A DNA stretch of 64,000 nt from Bacteroidaceae bacterium (GTDB taxonomy: Bacteria; Bacteroidota; Bacteroidia; Bacteroidales; Bacteroidaceae), in assembly GCA_017617235.1 (NCBI GenBank), contig JAFZWQ010000041.1:1-64000 (forward strand), in the 5' to 3' direction. Below, piece after piece: positions 7,554 to 15,398 of the stretch. The position numbers and the translations under genes were made by a program. How positions within the stretch are numbered: the first letter of the stretch is position 1; every line of letters begins with the position of its first letter. The notes under the pieces were generated by a model. The model was not told the origin of the DNA, did not search any database, and was given only the letters and a program-made list of their open reading frames with translations.

Positions 7554-9341
7554 ATGAAAATTACAAGCGATATGAGACAGATTTGTTTGTTGCTCCTCCT
7601 GCTCGTTGTAGGAATGATGCCGGCAAAGGCCGATAACATCAGTGTGAATGGAACCAGCCGCTCGTACAACGTGTATGCACCCAAGAACCTGGGCGAGAAC
7701 CGTCCGCTGCTCATCTTCTGTCACGGCTACAACCAGGATGCCAACTGGATACAGAACAGCGAGTTCAAGAACGACAACGTGAGCATGGAGGCCGTTTGCG
7801 ACACGGCCAAGTTCGTTGTGGTGTTCCCGAACGGCATCGACAAGGCATGGGACACGGGTGGCGACCGCGACATCAACTTCATCAAGGCCATTATCGACAA
7901 GATGGTCACGCAGTACAAGATTGACCGCAACCGCGTGTACCTGGGCGGCTTCTCGATGGGAGGTATGCTGACGTACCACGCCATGAACAAGATTCCCGAC
8001 CTGATTGCCGCCTTCTGTCCCGTCAGCGGTTATCCCATGGGCGGTGCTACGGCGAACGCCAACGTGCGCCCCATTCCCATCCTGCACATTCATGGGACGA
8101 GCGACGAGACGTGTGCCTTCAGCGGAGCACAGCCGGCGCTGGATGTGTGGATTAAGCACAATGGATGCCCCACGACGGCGAAAGTTGTGAACAACTACAA
8201 CGGCTTCAGCGGTGCAAAGATGCACACCTGGGGACCGGGCAACGACGGCGTGGAAGTGAAGCTGCTGGAACTGCCGAATAAAGGACACTGGATATGCAAA
8301 GAGCCGCAAGTGTACACGGGCAAGGAGATATGGAATTTCTGCAAGCGTTTCTCGCTGAACAAGACCAGTCCCAACGTCAAAATCACAGCCCCAACGACGG
8401 GCGGCAAGTACATCTGCTTCGCACCCAAGAGCGAAATCGCATTCCCCGACATCACGATTACAGCCACTGCCGACGACCCCAACGGCACCGTGGAGAAGGT
8501 GGAGTTCTATGACGGCACCACGCTGCTCGCCACCTGCACGGCAAAACCCTACAAGGCCGTACTGTCCACGACAAAGACCGGAGTGCACACCCTGAAAGCG
8601 GTGGCCACGGACAACGATGGCGAGAAGAGCACCGCCACAGTGGAACTGACCATGCAGGCACCTTCCACGCTCACCATTTCGTCGGATTTCAACGAGGCCA
8701 ACGCACTGCCCGCAGGTTGGACCACCTACGACAGCAGCGAGCGACGTACGGGATACAGCAGCGGCTATTCATCGGGCTGCCGCGTATTGCAGTTCACAGG
8801 TACCACAAAAGGTTTCGACTATGGTTTGTATTTCCGCAACATCAGCGGAGCCTCCAAGCAGGGATGGGCCAAATACGGCCTCAGCGATGCCGGAACAACA
8901 CTTATCCTGGCGCCTGGGCACTACAAACTGAAATACAAGATATGCAACTGGAACATGCCCGATTTCGGAACCGTAGAGGTGGACATCGAGAAGCGCACAG
9001 GCAGCAAGAGCATAGCCAGCCAGACCTATACACCGAAGATAAACATCGGCAACGTGGTCTCGAATAACTTCAAGAGCCCCACCCTACAGACCTTCGAGTT
9101 CGACGTAACCGAACAGGGTAACTACGTCATTGCCATCTATTCTGCAGCCTCGGAATGGAGCGACTGCATCGTGGGTCAACTCTCGATGATGGCCAGCAGT
9201 TATGTTGACACAGGCATAGAAGGAGTGAGTCAATCAGCCCCTGCCAACGACCTTTACTACGACATGCAAGGCCGCCGCATAAGCTACCCCGTAAAGGCCG
9301 GAATCTACATCAAGAACGGTAAAAAAATACAGATAAAATAA
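7554..9341 (+). CDS. Secreted PHB-depolymerase/feruloyl-esterase-like hydrolase with Ig and C-terminal domains
   Basis: The 595-residue protein has a signal peptide (cleavage near residue 26, KA-D; M7 is an alternative start). An alpha/beta hydrolase domain of the CE1/LpqC type occupies about 28-265: oxyanion region CHGYNQDANW (56-65), nucleophile motif GFSMG with Ser134, Asp184 in HGTSDE, and His245 in NKGHW. Next is an Ig-like domain with the VEKVEFYDGTTLLAT pattern (about 270-365), a beta-sandwich domain (about 370-560), and a sorting tail YYDMQGRRI...GIYIKNGKK. It probably cleaves ester-linked groups such as ferulate or acetate from plant polysaccharide outside the cell. The exact substrate cannot be read from the sequence. 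Confidence 0.87.
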   Translation: MKITSDMRQICLLLLLLVVGMMPAKADNISVNGTSRSYNVYAPKNLGENRPLLIFCHGYNQDANWIQNSEFKNDNVSMEAVCDTAKFVVVFPNGIDKAWDTGGDRDINFIKAIIDKMVTQYKIDRNRVYLGGFSMGGMLTYHAMNKIPDLIAAFCPVSGYPMGGATANANVRPIPILHIHGTSDETCAFSGAQPALDVWIKHNGCPTTAKVVNNYNGFSGAKMHTWGPGNDGVEVKLLELPNKGHWICKEPQVYTGKEIWNFCKRFSLNKTSPNVKITAPTTGGKYICFAPKSEIAFPDITITATADDPNGTVEKVEFYDGTTLLATCTAKPYKAVLSTTKTGVHTLKAVATDNDGEKSTATVELTMQAPSTLTISSDFNEANALPAGWTTYDSSERRTGYSSGYSSGCRVLQFTGTTKGFDYGLYFRNISGASKQGWAKYGLSDAGTTLILAPGHYKLKYKICNWNMPDFGTVEVDIEKRTGSKSIASQTYTPKINIGNVVSNNFKSPTLQTFEFDVTEQGNYVIAIYSAASEWSDCIVGQLSMMASSYVDTGIEGVSQSAPANDLYYDMQGRRISYPVKAGIYIKNGKKIQIK

Positions 9342-9358
9342 TTTTCGTCCGAACGTGC

Positions 9359-9556
9359 TCAGGTCAGGCGGAAAGTGCCGCCAAGCCACTGGACGAAGGG
9401 TTCCTCGATAAACGAAGCGTCAGTACCATTTGTCCCGGTTTGCAGGGGACGGTGGGAAACATAGCGTCCCTGTTCATCGACTTCTACGACAACCATATCT
9501 TCCCGACGGCCATCGGGAAACACAATGTGGTGATATCCAAACAATTGGGTTTTCAT
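9359..9556 (-). CDS. Small conserved protein downstream of the DUF4296 lipoprotein
   Basis: The 65-residue protein starts with ATG overlapping the stop of the DUF4296 gene by 4 bp (ATGA type), strong support for translation. It contains HHIVFPDG, VVVEVDEQGRYVSHRPL and EEPFVQWLGGTFRL, which reads as a small all-beta fold. There is no signal peptide or membrane segment, so it is probably cytoplasmic. It is the last gene of the ileS-dksA-lspA operon and converges on the esterase gene with 17 bp between. I recall similar short ORFs after DUF4296 in other Bacteroidales, but no function. Confidence 0.65.
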   Translation of the reverse strand: MKTQLFGYHHIVFPDGRREDMVVVEVDEQGRYVSHRPLQTGTNGTDASFIEEPFVQWLGGTFRLT

Positions 9557-10584
9557 CGACGCGGTTTAACAACACGGCGTTGAGGTCCTCCGGCCGGCAT
9601 GACGACTTCGCGCCGCTGGATGACCTCGATTTTCTTTTCGACCTGCTGGTTTTCGCGGAATTCCAAAGGCGATACACGTTCGCCACGGACTTGCACAGGA
9701 TGCTGGGTGGAATCCATAGCCAGAGTGTCCACAACGGCAGTCGCCGTGTCGCCCTCCAGGCGATGATAGCGCAGGAGCACCGGCTTGCGGATGACCCACA
9801 TGCGGAAGGCGTCGTCGCGATTCTCGTCGAAAGCATAATAGAAGGTGCAGGTGATGGACTTTACCCGCTGGTTCCGCAATACGCGGTCGGCAGGAATGTT
9901 CACCGTGGCATCGTAGTCGCCGCTGACCATCATGGCGTTGGCCACTGTAGAGTCGTTGTCGTAACGCACCTGCATGAGCACATAGCCTTCGCGCTGTCCG
10001 TCCTGTACGATGAAACGGTTTCCGCAACGGAACATAAAGTAGTCGCCATCGCGATACGACGTGTCGGCAGGAATAACCAAGGAGTAGAGGTTCTGTTCAC
10101 GGTTGCCATGCAGGAACATAATGTCGTGACCCTGCCAGATGTTGGCGGTGTCGCCCTCAGTAGTGAAACGAGCAAACTTGTCTTCCTCGGGGATGTTCAG
10201 ACCGGCTTCGCGTGACTCGCGTTCCAGACGGGCATCGATACGCCGGTACATATCATCGAGATGGGAAGCATGGCCCGAGTACCACACCATGGAGGTATCG
10301 AACTGTGCCTCGGTGATGTGGTGTTTCTCGAACACTTTCTGCACATAGAGGTAACGATTGGCTTCGACATCGCCACCCTGGGCCTCGGCCATTCCCTGAG
10401 CCAGATGATAGTCGTAGAGGATGCGCTCCATACGGCCTTCGCCAATGACATGGGGAGGAAGTTCTACACTGCAGGAATACAATAAGAGCAAAAGAGCAAC
10501 CCCTACCCCTGTCCCTCCCCGAGGGGAGGGAATGGTTACTTTTTCTAATAACCTGCTTAACTTATTGATAATCCAAGCTATCAT
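9553..10584 (-). CDS. DUF4296 lipoprotein with a repeat-derived signal-peptide segment
   Basis: The protein has 343 residues. The region about 40-130 (PPHVIGEGRMERILYDYHLA, then a helical part with FEKHHIT..QFDTSMVWYSGH) matches the Bacteroidetes family DUF4296. The lipobox is LLYSC with Cys38. The N-terminus is unusual: residues 19-28 (PSPRGGTGVG) come from one half of a REP-like inverted pair, placing Pro, Arg and Gly right before the hydrophobic core. The other half lies upstream of the start codon. It is preceded by lspA, the peptidase that would cleave its signal peptide, and overlaps the next ORF by 4 bp. Function unknown. Confidence 0.82.
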   Translation of the reverse strand: MIAWIINKLSRLLEKVTIPSPRGGTGVGVALLLLLYSCSVELPPHVIGEGRMERILYDYHLAQGMAEAQGGDVEANRYLYVQKVFEKHHITEAQFDTSMVWYSGHASHLDDMYRRIDARLERESREAGLNIPEEDKFARFTTEGDTANIWQGHDIMFLHGNREQNLYSLVIPADTSYRDGDYFMFRCGNRFIVQDGQREGYVLMQVRYDNDSTVANAMMVSGDYDATVNIPADRVLRNQRVKSITCTFYYAFDENRDDAFRMWVIRKPVLLRYHRLEGDTATAVVDTLAMDSTQHPVQVRGERVSPLEFRENQQVEKKIEVIQRREVVMPAGGPQRRVVKPRR

Positions 10585-10634
10585 TCTATATGTCCGTATA
10601 TACGCCCCTCCCGGGAAGGGGATTGGGGATGGGG
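10500..10634. repeat. REPIN-like inverted pair 1 (around the DUF4296 start)
   Basis: The left unit (10500-10530) has a C-rich tail followed by palindrome CCCTCCCCGAGGGGAGGG. The right unit (10605-10634) is the same design on the other strand. The inner spacer is 74 bp and holds the DUF4296 start codon (10584), so the left unit is translated as residues 19-28. Confidence 0.75.
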
Positions 10635-10640
10635 CCTATG

Positions 10641-11291
10641 TCAGATTGTCAGATTCTTGCGGTAGAAAAGGAGCAGGGCGATGATGCCACACGAGATGGC
10701 TGCATCGGCGAAGTTAAAAATGGGGCTGAAGAAAATGAAATGGTTGCCACCACACAGAGGCATCCACGTGGGCCAATCCCATTCGACAAGCGGGAAGTAG
10801 AACATGTCCACTACCCTGCCGTTGAACAACGTGCCATAACCCGAACCAAAGCTGACGAAATCGGCCACCATCGGTGCAGGCGGATTGTTGAAGATGAGTC
10901 CGTAGAAGACACAGTCGACAATGTTTCCTGCCGCACCGGCTATGATAAGGGCCAGACAGGTGAGGTAACCCCACGATATGCCGCGTCGGATGGCACGCAC
11001 CATGTAGATGGCGATGAGCAGGACGAAGATGATGCGGAAAGAAGTGAGCAGGAACTTGTCGAAGAATTCCCAGCCAAAGGCCATGCCGTTGTTCTCCGTA
11101 AAGAGCAGATAGAACCAATCCGTTACACGAATGGACTGGTGGAGATACATACCTGTCTTTACGGCAATCTTTATGGCCTGGTCGATGCCAATGACTGACA
11201 GGATGAGTACAAGGGCCACGACCCCTCTCCTGACCTCCCCCGAGGGGGAGGAAAGGTCACTCTTTTCAATCATTTCTTTCTCTAGTTCCAT
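10641..11291 (-). CDS. lspA: Lipoprotein signal peptidase (signal peptidase II)
   Basis: The 216-residue inner-membrane aspartic protease removes signal peptides from lipoproteins after lipid attachment. Four membrane segments are visible (about 22-41, 83-101, 106-127, 193-211). The two catalytic Asp are D126 in GNIVDCVF and D196 in NFADAAI; the FTENNGMAFG block at 64-73 is also conserved. Length exceeds the usual 160-170 partly because of an insertion between the second half and NFADA (about 133-190), common in Bacteroidetes. Residues 14-23 (SSPSGEVRRG) are encoded by half of a REP-like inverted pair, just before the first membrane segment. It follows a dksA-like gene in the ileS operon. Confidence 0.95.
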   Translation of the reverse strand: MELEKEMIEKSDLSSPSGEVRRGVVALVLILSVIGIDQAIKIAVKTGMYLHQSIRVTDWFYLLFTENNGMAFGWEFFDKFLLTSFRIIFVLLIAIYMVRAIRRGISWGYLTCLALIIAGAAGNIVDCVFYGLIFNNPPAPMVADFVSFGSGYGTLFNGRVVDMFYFPLVEWDWPTWMPLCGGNHFIFFSPIFNFADAAISCGIIALLLFYRKNLTI

Positions 11292-11349
11292 CCTTTATTC
11301 TTTCCTTTTCTATATACTCCCTCCCCCCGGGGAGGGTAAGGGATAGGGG
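11222..11349. repeat. REPIN-like inverted pair 2 (around the lspA start)
   Basis: The left unit 11222-11251 (tail plus palindrome CCTCCCCCGAGGGGGAGG) and right unit 11318-11349 (CCCTCCCCCCGGGGAGGG plus tail) face each other across 66 bp. The lspA start codon at 11291 lies in the spacer, so the left unit encodes LspA residues 14-23. Confidence 0.75.
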
Positions 11350-11352
11350 TAG

Positions 11353-11730
11353 CTACCTTCTGTTCTGTTTTGCCTCAATACTGAGGGTGGCGTGGGGAAC
11401 GGCACGCAGACGTTCCTTGGGAATGAGCTTGCCCGTTTCGCGACAAATACCGTAGGTCTTGTTGTCGATACGAATCAGAGCGGCCTGCAGACCCTGGATA
11501 AACTTCTGGGCACGAGCTGCCAGCTGAATGAGCTGAGCCTTGCTCTGAGCCTCACTACCCTCTTCCAGCGCGTGGAAGGTGGGAGAGGTGTCATCAACAC
11601 CATTTTCGTTGCCCTTCGACAACTCGTCCATCACTTTCTTGTAATCACGTTTTGTCAACTCCAGTTTTTCCAGGATAATCTGACGAAACTCTTCCAGTTC
11701 CTCGTCTGTGTATCGTGTTTTCTCTTCCAT
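11353..11730 (-). CDS. TraR/DksA-family regulator
   Basis: The 125-residue protein matches the TraR/DksA family, which binds the RNA polymerase secondary channel and modulates transcription with ppGpp. The N-terminal coiled-coil part (about 8-90) carries the DDTSPTFHALEEGSEAQ region corresponding to the coiled-coil tip. The C-terminal zinc-finger-like part reads YGICRETGKLIPKERLRAVPHAT. Only one Cys remains (in CRETG); the second CxxC of E. coli DksA is missing, so zinc binding is doubtful. It lies 18 bp after ileS and 61 bp before lspA, in the same direction. Confidence 0.88.
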   Translation of the reverse strand: MEEKTRYTDEELEEFRQIILEKLELTKRDYKKVMDELSKGNENGVDDTSPTFHALEEGSEAQSKAQLIQLAARAQKFIQGLQAALIRIDNKTYGICRETGKLIPKERLRAVPHATLSIEAKQNRR

Positions 11731-11748
11731 GACTTTTAAAAGGAAGTT

Positions 11749-14700
11749 TTAGCGTTTGATATTAATGTTAATTTTATAATCTTCGAAATCGAGTTCCGTG
11801 GGGGACTCTACCTTGTCGACCAACGTCAGGCTGTTCGCCAGCACCTGGGCACTGATGTATTCGCCATACTGGGCAACGGCCTTGTCGGTCTCGGGATTGT
11901 GCTCGAGTTGGATATCGATGCGGTCGGTTATCTCGAATCCGCTTTCCTTGCGCAGGTTCTGGATGCGCTTCACCAATTCGCGGGCTACACCCTCGTACTT
12001 CAGTTCATCGGTAACGGTGATGTCCAAAGCCACAGTCAGTGAACCCTCGTTGGCAACGGTCCAGCCGGGAATATCCTCGCTGAAGATTTCCACATCCTCG
12101 GCCTCGATGAGGGCTACATCGCCGGAGGCAAGCGTGACATTCAGGCTACCCCGTGACTCCAGTTCGGCAATCTGGTCCTGAGACAGGGCCGTTACGGCGG
12201 CATTCACGTCCTTCATGAGCTTGCCAAACTTCTTACCCATGGTGCGGAAGTTGCACTTTACCTTCTTCACCAGGATGCCACTACCCTCGACAAACTCGAG
12301 TTCCTTGACATTCACCTCGTCCAGGATAAGCTGCTTCATGGCTTCGATGCGCTGTTGCTGGTCGTTGTCGAGTGCGGGGATTGCAATCTTCTGCAAGGGC
12401 TGGCGCACGATGATTTGCTCCTTCTTGCGAAGCGAAAGCACCATAGACGTAATCTGCTGGGCCAGTTCCATGCGGCTTTCCTGTTCCTTGTCGATTTTGC
12501 TATCGTCGGCAACAGGGAACTGTGCCAGATGTACGCTCTCCGTATCGCGGCCTGTGGCCTCTGTCAAATCGCGATAGAGGCGGTCGGCATAGTATGGAGC
12601 GATGGGAGCCATCAACTTGGCCACAGTCTCCAGACAGGTATAAAGGGTCTGGTAGGCCGACAACTTGTCGATGCTCATGGCCGAGCCCCAGAAACGCTTA
12701 CGGCTGAGACGGACGAACCAGTTCGATACATTGTCCACAACAAACGATTGGATGAGACGTCCGGCACGTGTGGGTTCGTAGTCCTCGTAACAATTGGTAA
12801 CCTCGAGAATCAAGGAGTTCAGTTCGGAAAGTATCCAACGGTCCATTTCGGGACGCTGTGTCATGGGAACATCGGGTTCCTCGTAGCACCAGTCATCTAC
12901 GTTGGCATACATGGTCAGGAACGAATAGGTCTGGAACAGTTTGCCGAAGAATGAACGGGTAACTTCCTTCACGCCTTCTTCGTCGAACTTCAGGTTGTCC
13001 CAAGGCTGAGAGTTGGTAATCATGTACCAACGAACGGCATCGGAGCCATAGTTTTCGATAGCCTGGAAGGGGTCAACGGCATTACCCAGACGCTTCGACA
13101 TCTTCAGCCCGTTCTTGTCCAAGACGAGACCGTTGGAAATAACGGCCTTATAGGCTACGGAGTCGAAAATCATGGTAGCAATGGCATGCAGCGTGAAGAA
13201 CCAGCCACGTGTCTGGTCCACGCCCTCGGCAATGAAGTCCGCAGGATATGGAAGATTGAAGATTGAAGATTGAAGATTTGGTTTTCCATTTTCAATATTC
13301 AATTTTCCTTTTTCAATTTCAAAAGGATAATGTATCTGGGCATAAGGCATGGCACCCGAATCGAACCACACATCGATGAGGTCGAGTTCGCGCTTCAGCA
13401 CAGCACCGCTTTTGCCCACAAGCCAAATCTGGTCGACATAGGGACGATGCAGGTCGATGCGGTCGTAGTTTTCCTGCGACATATCGCCGGGAATGAAGCC
13501 ACGCTCCTTCAGCGGGTTGCTGGGCATGATGCCGGCAGCAACGGACTTTTCAATCTCCATGTACAGTTCCTCGACAGAACCGATGCAGATTTCCTCCTTC
13601 GTCTCGCGGTTACGCCAGATGGGCAGCGGAGTACCCCAATAGCGGCTGCGGCTGAGGTTCCAGTCGTTCAAGTTCTCCAACCATTTGCCGAAACGACCGG
13701 TTCCCGTGGATTCGGGTTTCCAGTTGATGGTCTTGTTCAGTTCCATCATGCGTTCCTTGGCAGCTGTGCTGCGGATGAACCACGAATCGAGGGGATAGTA
13801 TAGCACGGGCTTATCCGTACGCCAGCAGTGGGGATAGTTGTGGACGTGCTTCTCAATCTTGAAAGCACTGCCCTCCTGCTTCATCTCCATGCAGAGTACG
13901 ATATTCAGGTCTTCGGTCTTGGCAAGGGCTTTCTCGTCCAGACCGGCATACTGAGGATCGTAAGCATTCTTCACGAAGTCGCCGGCATGATGCCAATAAC
14001 TATCGTTGACACAAGTAGCAACGAAAGTCTCGTCCATATCCTCCTTCACAAAGTACTTACCTGTGAAGTCCACCATGGGACGCGTGTCGCCAGCCTTGTC
14101 GATAACGAACAGCGAAGGAATACCAGCATCCTTGGCCACCTTGGCGTCATCCGCACCAAACGTGGGAGCAATGTGTACAATACCCGTACCATCCTCGGTG
14201 GTAACATAGTCGCCAGGGATAACACGGAACGCATCGGCAGTCTTGTCGACGACCTTGCCGTTTTCCAAAGCACAGGGCTTCACCCAAGGGAAGAGTTGTT
14301 CGTACTCCATACCCTCGAGGTCTGTACCCTTACCACGCCAAACGATTTCGAGTTCCGTTCCTTCTGCTGCCTGGAAATAGGCGGAGAGACGTGCCTCAGC
14401 CAGTATGTAGATGGCCTCCTCCTTTGTATAGGGGTTCTGACCCTTCACAGCTACATAGTCGATCTTGGGTCCTACGCACAGAGCGGTATTCGAAGGCAAA
14501 GTCCAAGGCGTCGTTGTCCATGCTAATATATACACAGAGGGCACAGAGGAGGCAGAGTACTCAGAGCATTTTTTGTAGTTCTCCATTATGGTTTTTATCA
14601 TCTCTGTGCTCTCTGTCTTCTCTGTGTACTCTGTGCGCAACCGGAACTGTGCTGTAACGGTTGTGTCCTTCACATCGCGGTAGCAACCGGGCTGGTTCAA

Positions 14701-15285
14701 CTCGTGACTGGACAAACCGGTACCTGCAGCAGGCGAATAGGGCTGGATGGTATAGCCCTTATAGAGCAGGTCTTTCTTGTAAAGTTGCTTCAAAAGCCAC
14801 CAAAGTGTCTCGATGTACTTGTTGTCGTAGGTGATGTAAGGATGTTCCATATCCACCCAATATCCCATACGATGACTGAGGTCGGTCCACTCGTTGGTGT
14901 ACATCATCACGTTCTGTCGGCACTTCAGGTTATAGTCCTCGATGCTGATGGTCTTACCGATATCCTCCTTCGTGATGCCAAGTTCCTTCTCCACGCCCAA
15001 TTCAACGGGCAGTCCATGGGTATCCCAGCCGGCCTTACGATGGACCTGGAAGCCCTTCATGGTCTTGAAGCGGCAGAAAGTATCTTTGATTGAACGGGCC
15101 AGAACATGATGAATGCCCGGATGTCCGTTAGCGGATGGAGGACCCTCGAAAAAGACGAACGAAGGGCAACCCTCGCGCTCTGAAATACTGCGATGAAACA
15201 AATCTTCGCCATCCCACTGGTCGAGCACCTCTTTATTGACTTCTGAGAGGTTGAGACGGCTGCGTTCTGCGAATTTCTTTGCCAT
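11749..15285 (-). CDS. ileS: Isoleucyl-tRNA synthetase with two repeat-encoded inserts
   Basis: The 1178-residue class I enzyme charges tRNA-Ile. The HIGH-type motif is HPGIHH at 55-60 and the KMSKR motif at about 727-731 (GLKMSKRLGNA). The editing domain lies between, and the anticodon-binding region follows (DRWILSELN, then NWFVRLSRKRFWG). Two inserts stand out. Residues about 216-252 (starting EYTEKTESTEMIKTIMENYK) come from an inverted CAGAG-type repeat pair, and residues about 655-678 (GKLNIENGKPNLQSSIFNLP) from an inverted TTGAAGA-type pair. Both keep the frame, so the gene is probably functional. Promoter TATCTTTG lies at 15326-15333. It is the first gene of an operon with dksA-like and lspA. 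Confidence 0.95.
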   Translation of the reverse strand: MAKKFAERSRLNLSEVNKEVLDQWDGEDLFHRSISEREGCPSFVFFEGPPSANGHPGIHHVLARSIKDTFCRFKTMKGFQVHRKAGWDTHGLPVELGVEKELGITKEDIGKTISIEDYNLKCRQNVMMYTNEWTDLSHRMGYWVDMEHPYITYDNKYIETLWWLLKQLYKKDLLYKGYTIQPYSPAAGTGLSSHELNQPGCYRDVKDTTVTAQFRLRTEYTEKTESTEMIKTIMENYKKCSEYSASSVPSVYILAWTTTPWTLPSNTALCVGPKIDYVAVKGQNPYTKEEAIYILAEARLSAYFQAAEGTELEIVWRGKGTDLEGMEYEQLFPWVKPCALENGKVVDKTADAFRVIPGDYVTTEDGTGIVHIAPTFGADDAKVAKDAGIPSLFVIDKAGDTRPMVDFTGKYFVKEDMDETFVATCVNDSYWHHAGDFVKNAYDPQYAGLDEKALAKTEDLNIVLCMEMKQEGSAFKIEKHVHNYPHCWRTDKPVLYYPLDSWFIRSTAAKERMMELNKTINWKPESTGTGRFGKWLENLNDWNLSRSRYWGTPLPIWRNRETKEEICIGSVEELYMEIEKSVAAGIMPSNPLKERGFIPGDMSQENYDRIDLHRPYVDQIWLVGKSGAVLKRELDLIDVWFDSGAMPYAQIHYPFEIEKGKLNIENGKPNLQSSIFNLPYPADFIAEGVDQTRGWFFTLHAIATMIFDSVAYKAVISNGLVLDKNGLKMSKRLGNAVDPFQAIENYGSDAVRWYMITNSQPWDNLKFDEEGVKEVTRSFFGKLFQTYSFLTMYANVDDWCYEEPDVPMTQRPEMDRWILSELNSLILEVTNCYEDYEPTRAGRLIQSFVVDNVSNWFVRLSRKRFWGSAMSIDKLSAYQTLYTCLETVAKLMAPIAPYYADRLYRDLTEATGRDTESVHLAQFPVADDSKIDKEQESRMELAQQITSMVLSLRKKEQIIVRQPLQKIAIPALDNDQQQRIEAMKQLILDEVNVKELEFVEGSGILVKKVKCNFRTMGKKFGKLMKDVNAAVTALSQDQIAELESRGSLNVTLASGDVALIEAEDVEIFSEDIPGWTVANEGSLTVALDITVTDELKYEGVARELVKRIQNLRKESGFEITDRIDIQLEHNPETDKAVAQYGEYISAQVLANSLTLVDKVESPTELDFEDYKININIKR
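13251..13320. repeat. Inverted TTGAAGA/TTTTCAA repeat pair inside ileS
   Basis: Four tandem GAAGATT units (13251-13279) face a run of TTTTCAAT-type units (13287-13320) across a few bases, forming a large hairpin. Total length keeps the ileS frame. The same units occur between genes at 22848, 34180-34255, 44691 and 62640. Confidence 0.65.
14531..14637. repeat. Inverted CAGAG-type repeat pair inside ileS
   Basis: The left arm 14531-14567 reads in CACAGAGG/GCAGAG units and the right arm 14601-14637 in CTCTGTG/CTCTGTC units, so the arms can pair across a 33-bp spacer. It lies within the editing domain region of ileS and keeps the frame. Single copies occur at 7126-7163 and 17577-17619. Confidence 0.65.
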
Positions 15286-15325
15286 ATATTGATATGCTTT
15301 TTGTTATCTTTCTTATTTAGGTGCG

Positions 15326-15356
15326 CAAAGATACAAAAAATCCCCGTGACTATCAA
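15326..15356 (-). promoter_or_regulatory. Promoter of the ileS operon
   Basis: TATCTTTG on the minus strand (15333-15326) has TTG at 15356-15354, 20 bp upstream. It overlaps the terminator of the preceding Sus operon. Confidence 0.65.
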
Positions 15357-15372
15357 CAAGTCGCGGGGATTT
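15339..15372 (-). terminator. Terminator of the FAS1-Sus operon
   Basis: On the minus strand AAATCCCCGCGACTT pairs with GTCACGGGGATTT and is followed by TTTTTGT. It lies 27 bp after the last SusD stop codon. Confidence 0.75.
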
Positions 15373-15398
15373 TTATTTTGACTTCGTAATTAATCTCG

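Noticed and set aside
11353-11730. Loss of function in the DksA-like protein due to missing Cys
   Set aside because: I believe related Bacteroidetes proteins also lack the full Cys set, so this is not by itself evidence of decay.
11749-15285. Frameshift or assembly error in ileS suggested by odd inserts
   Set aside because: Both inserts preserve the frame, consist of repeat units found elsewhere, and all catalytic motifs follow in frame.
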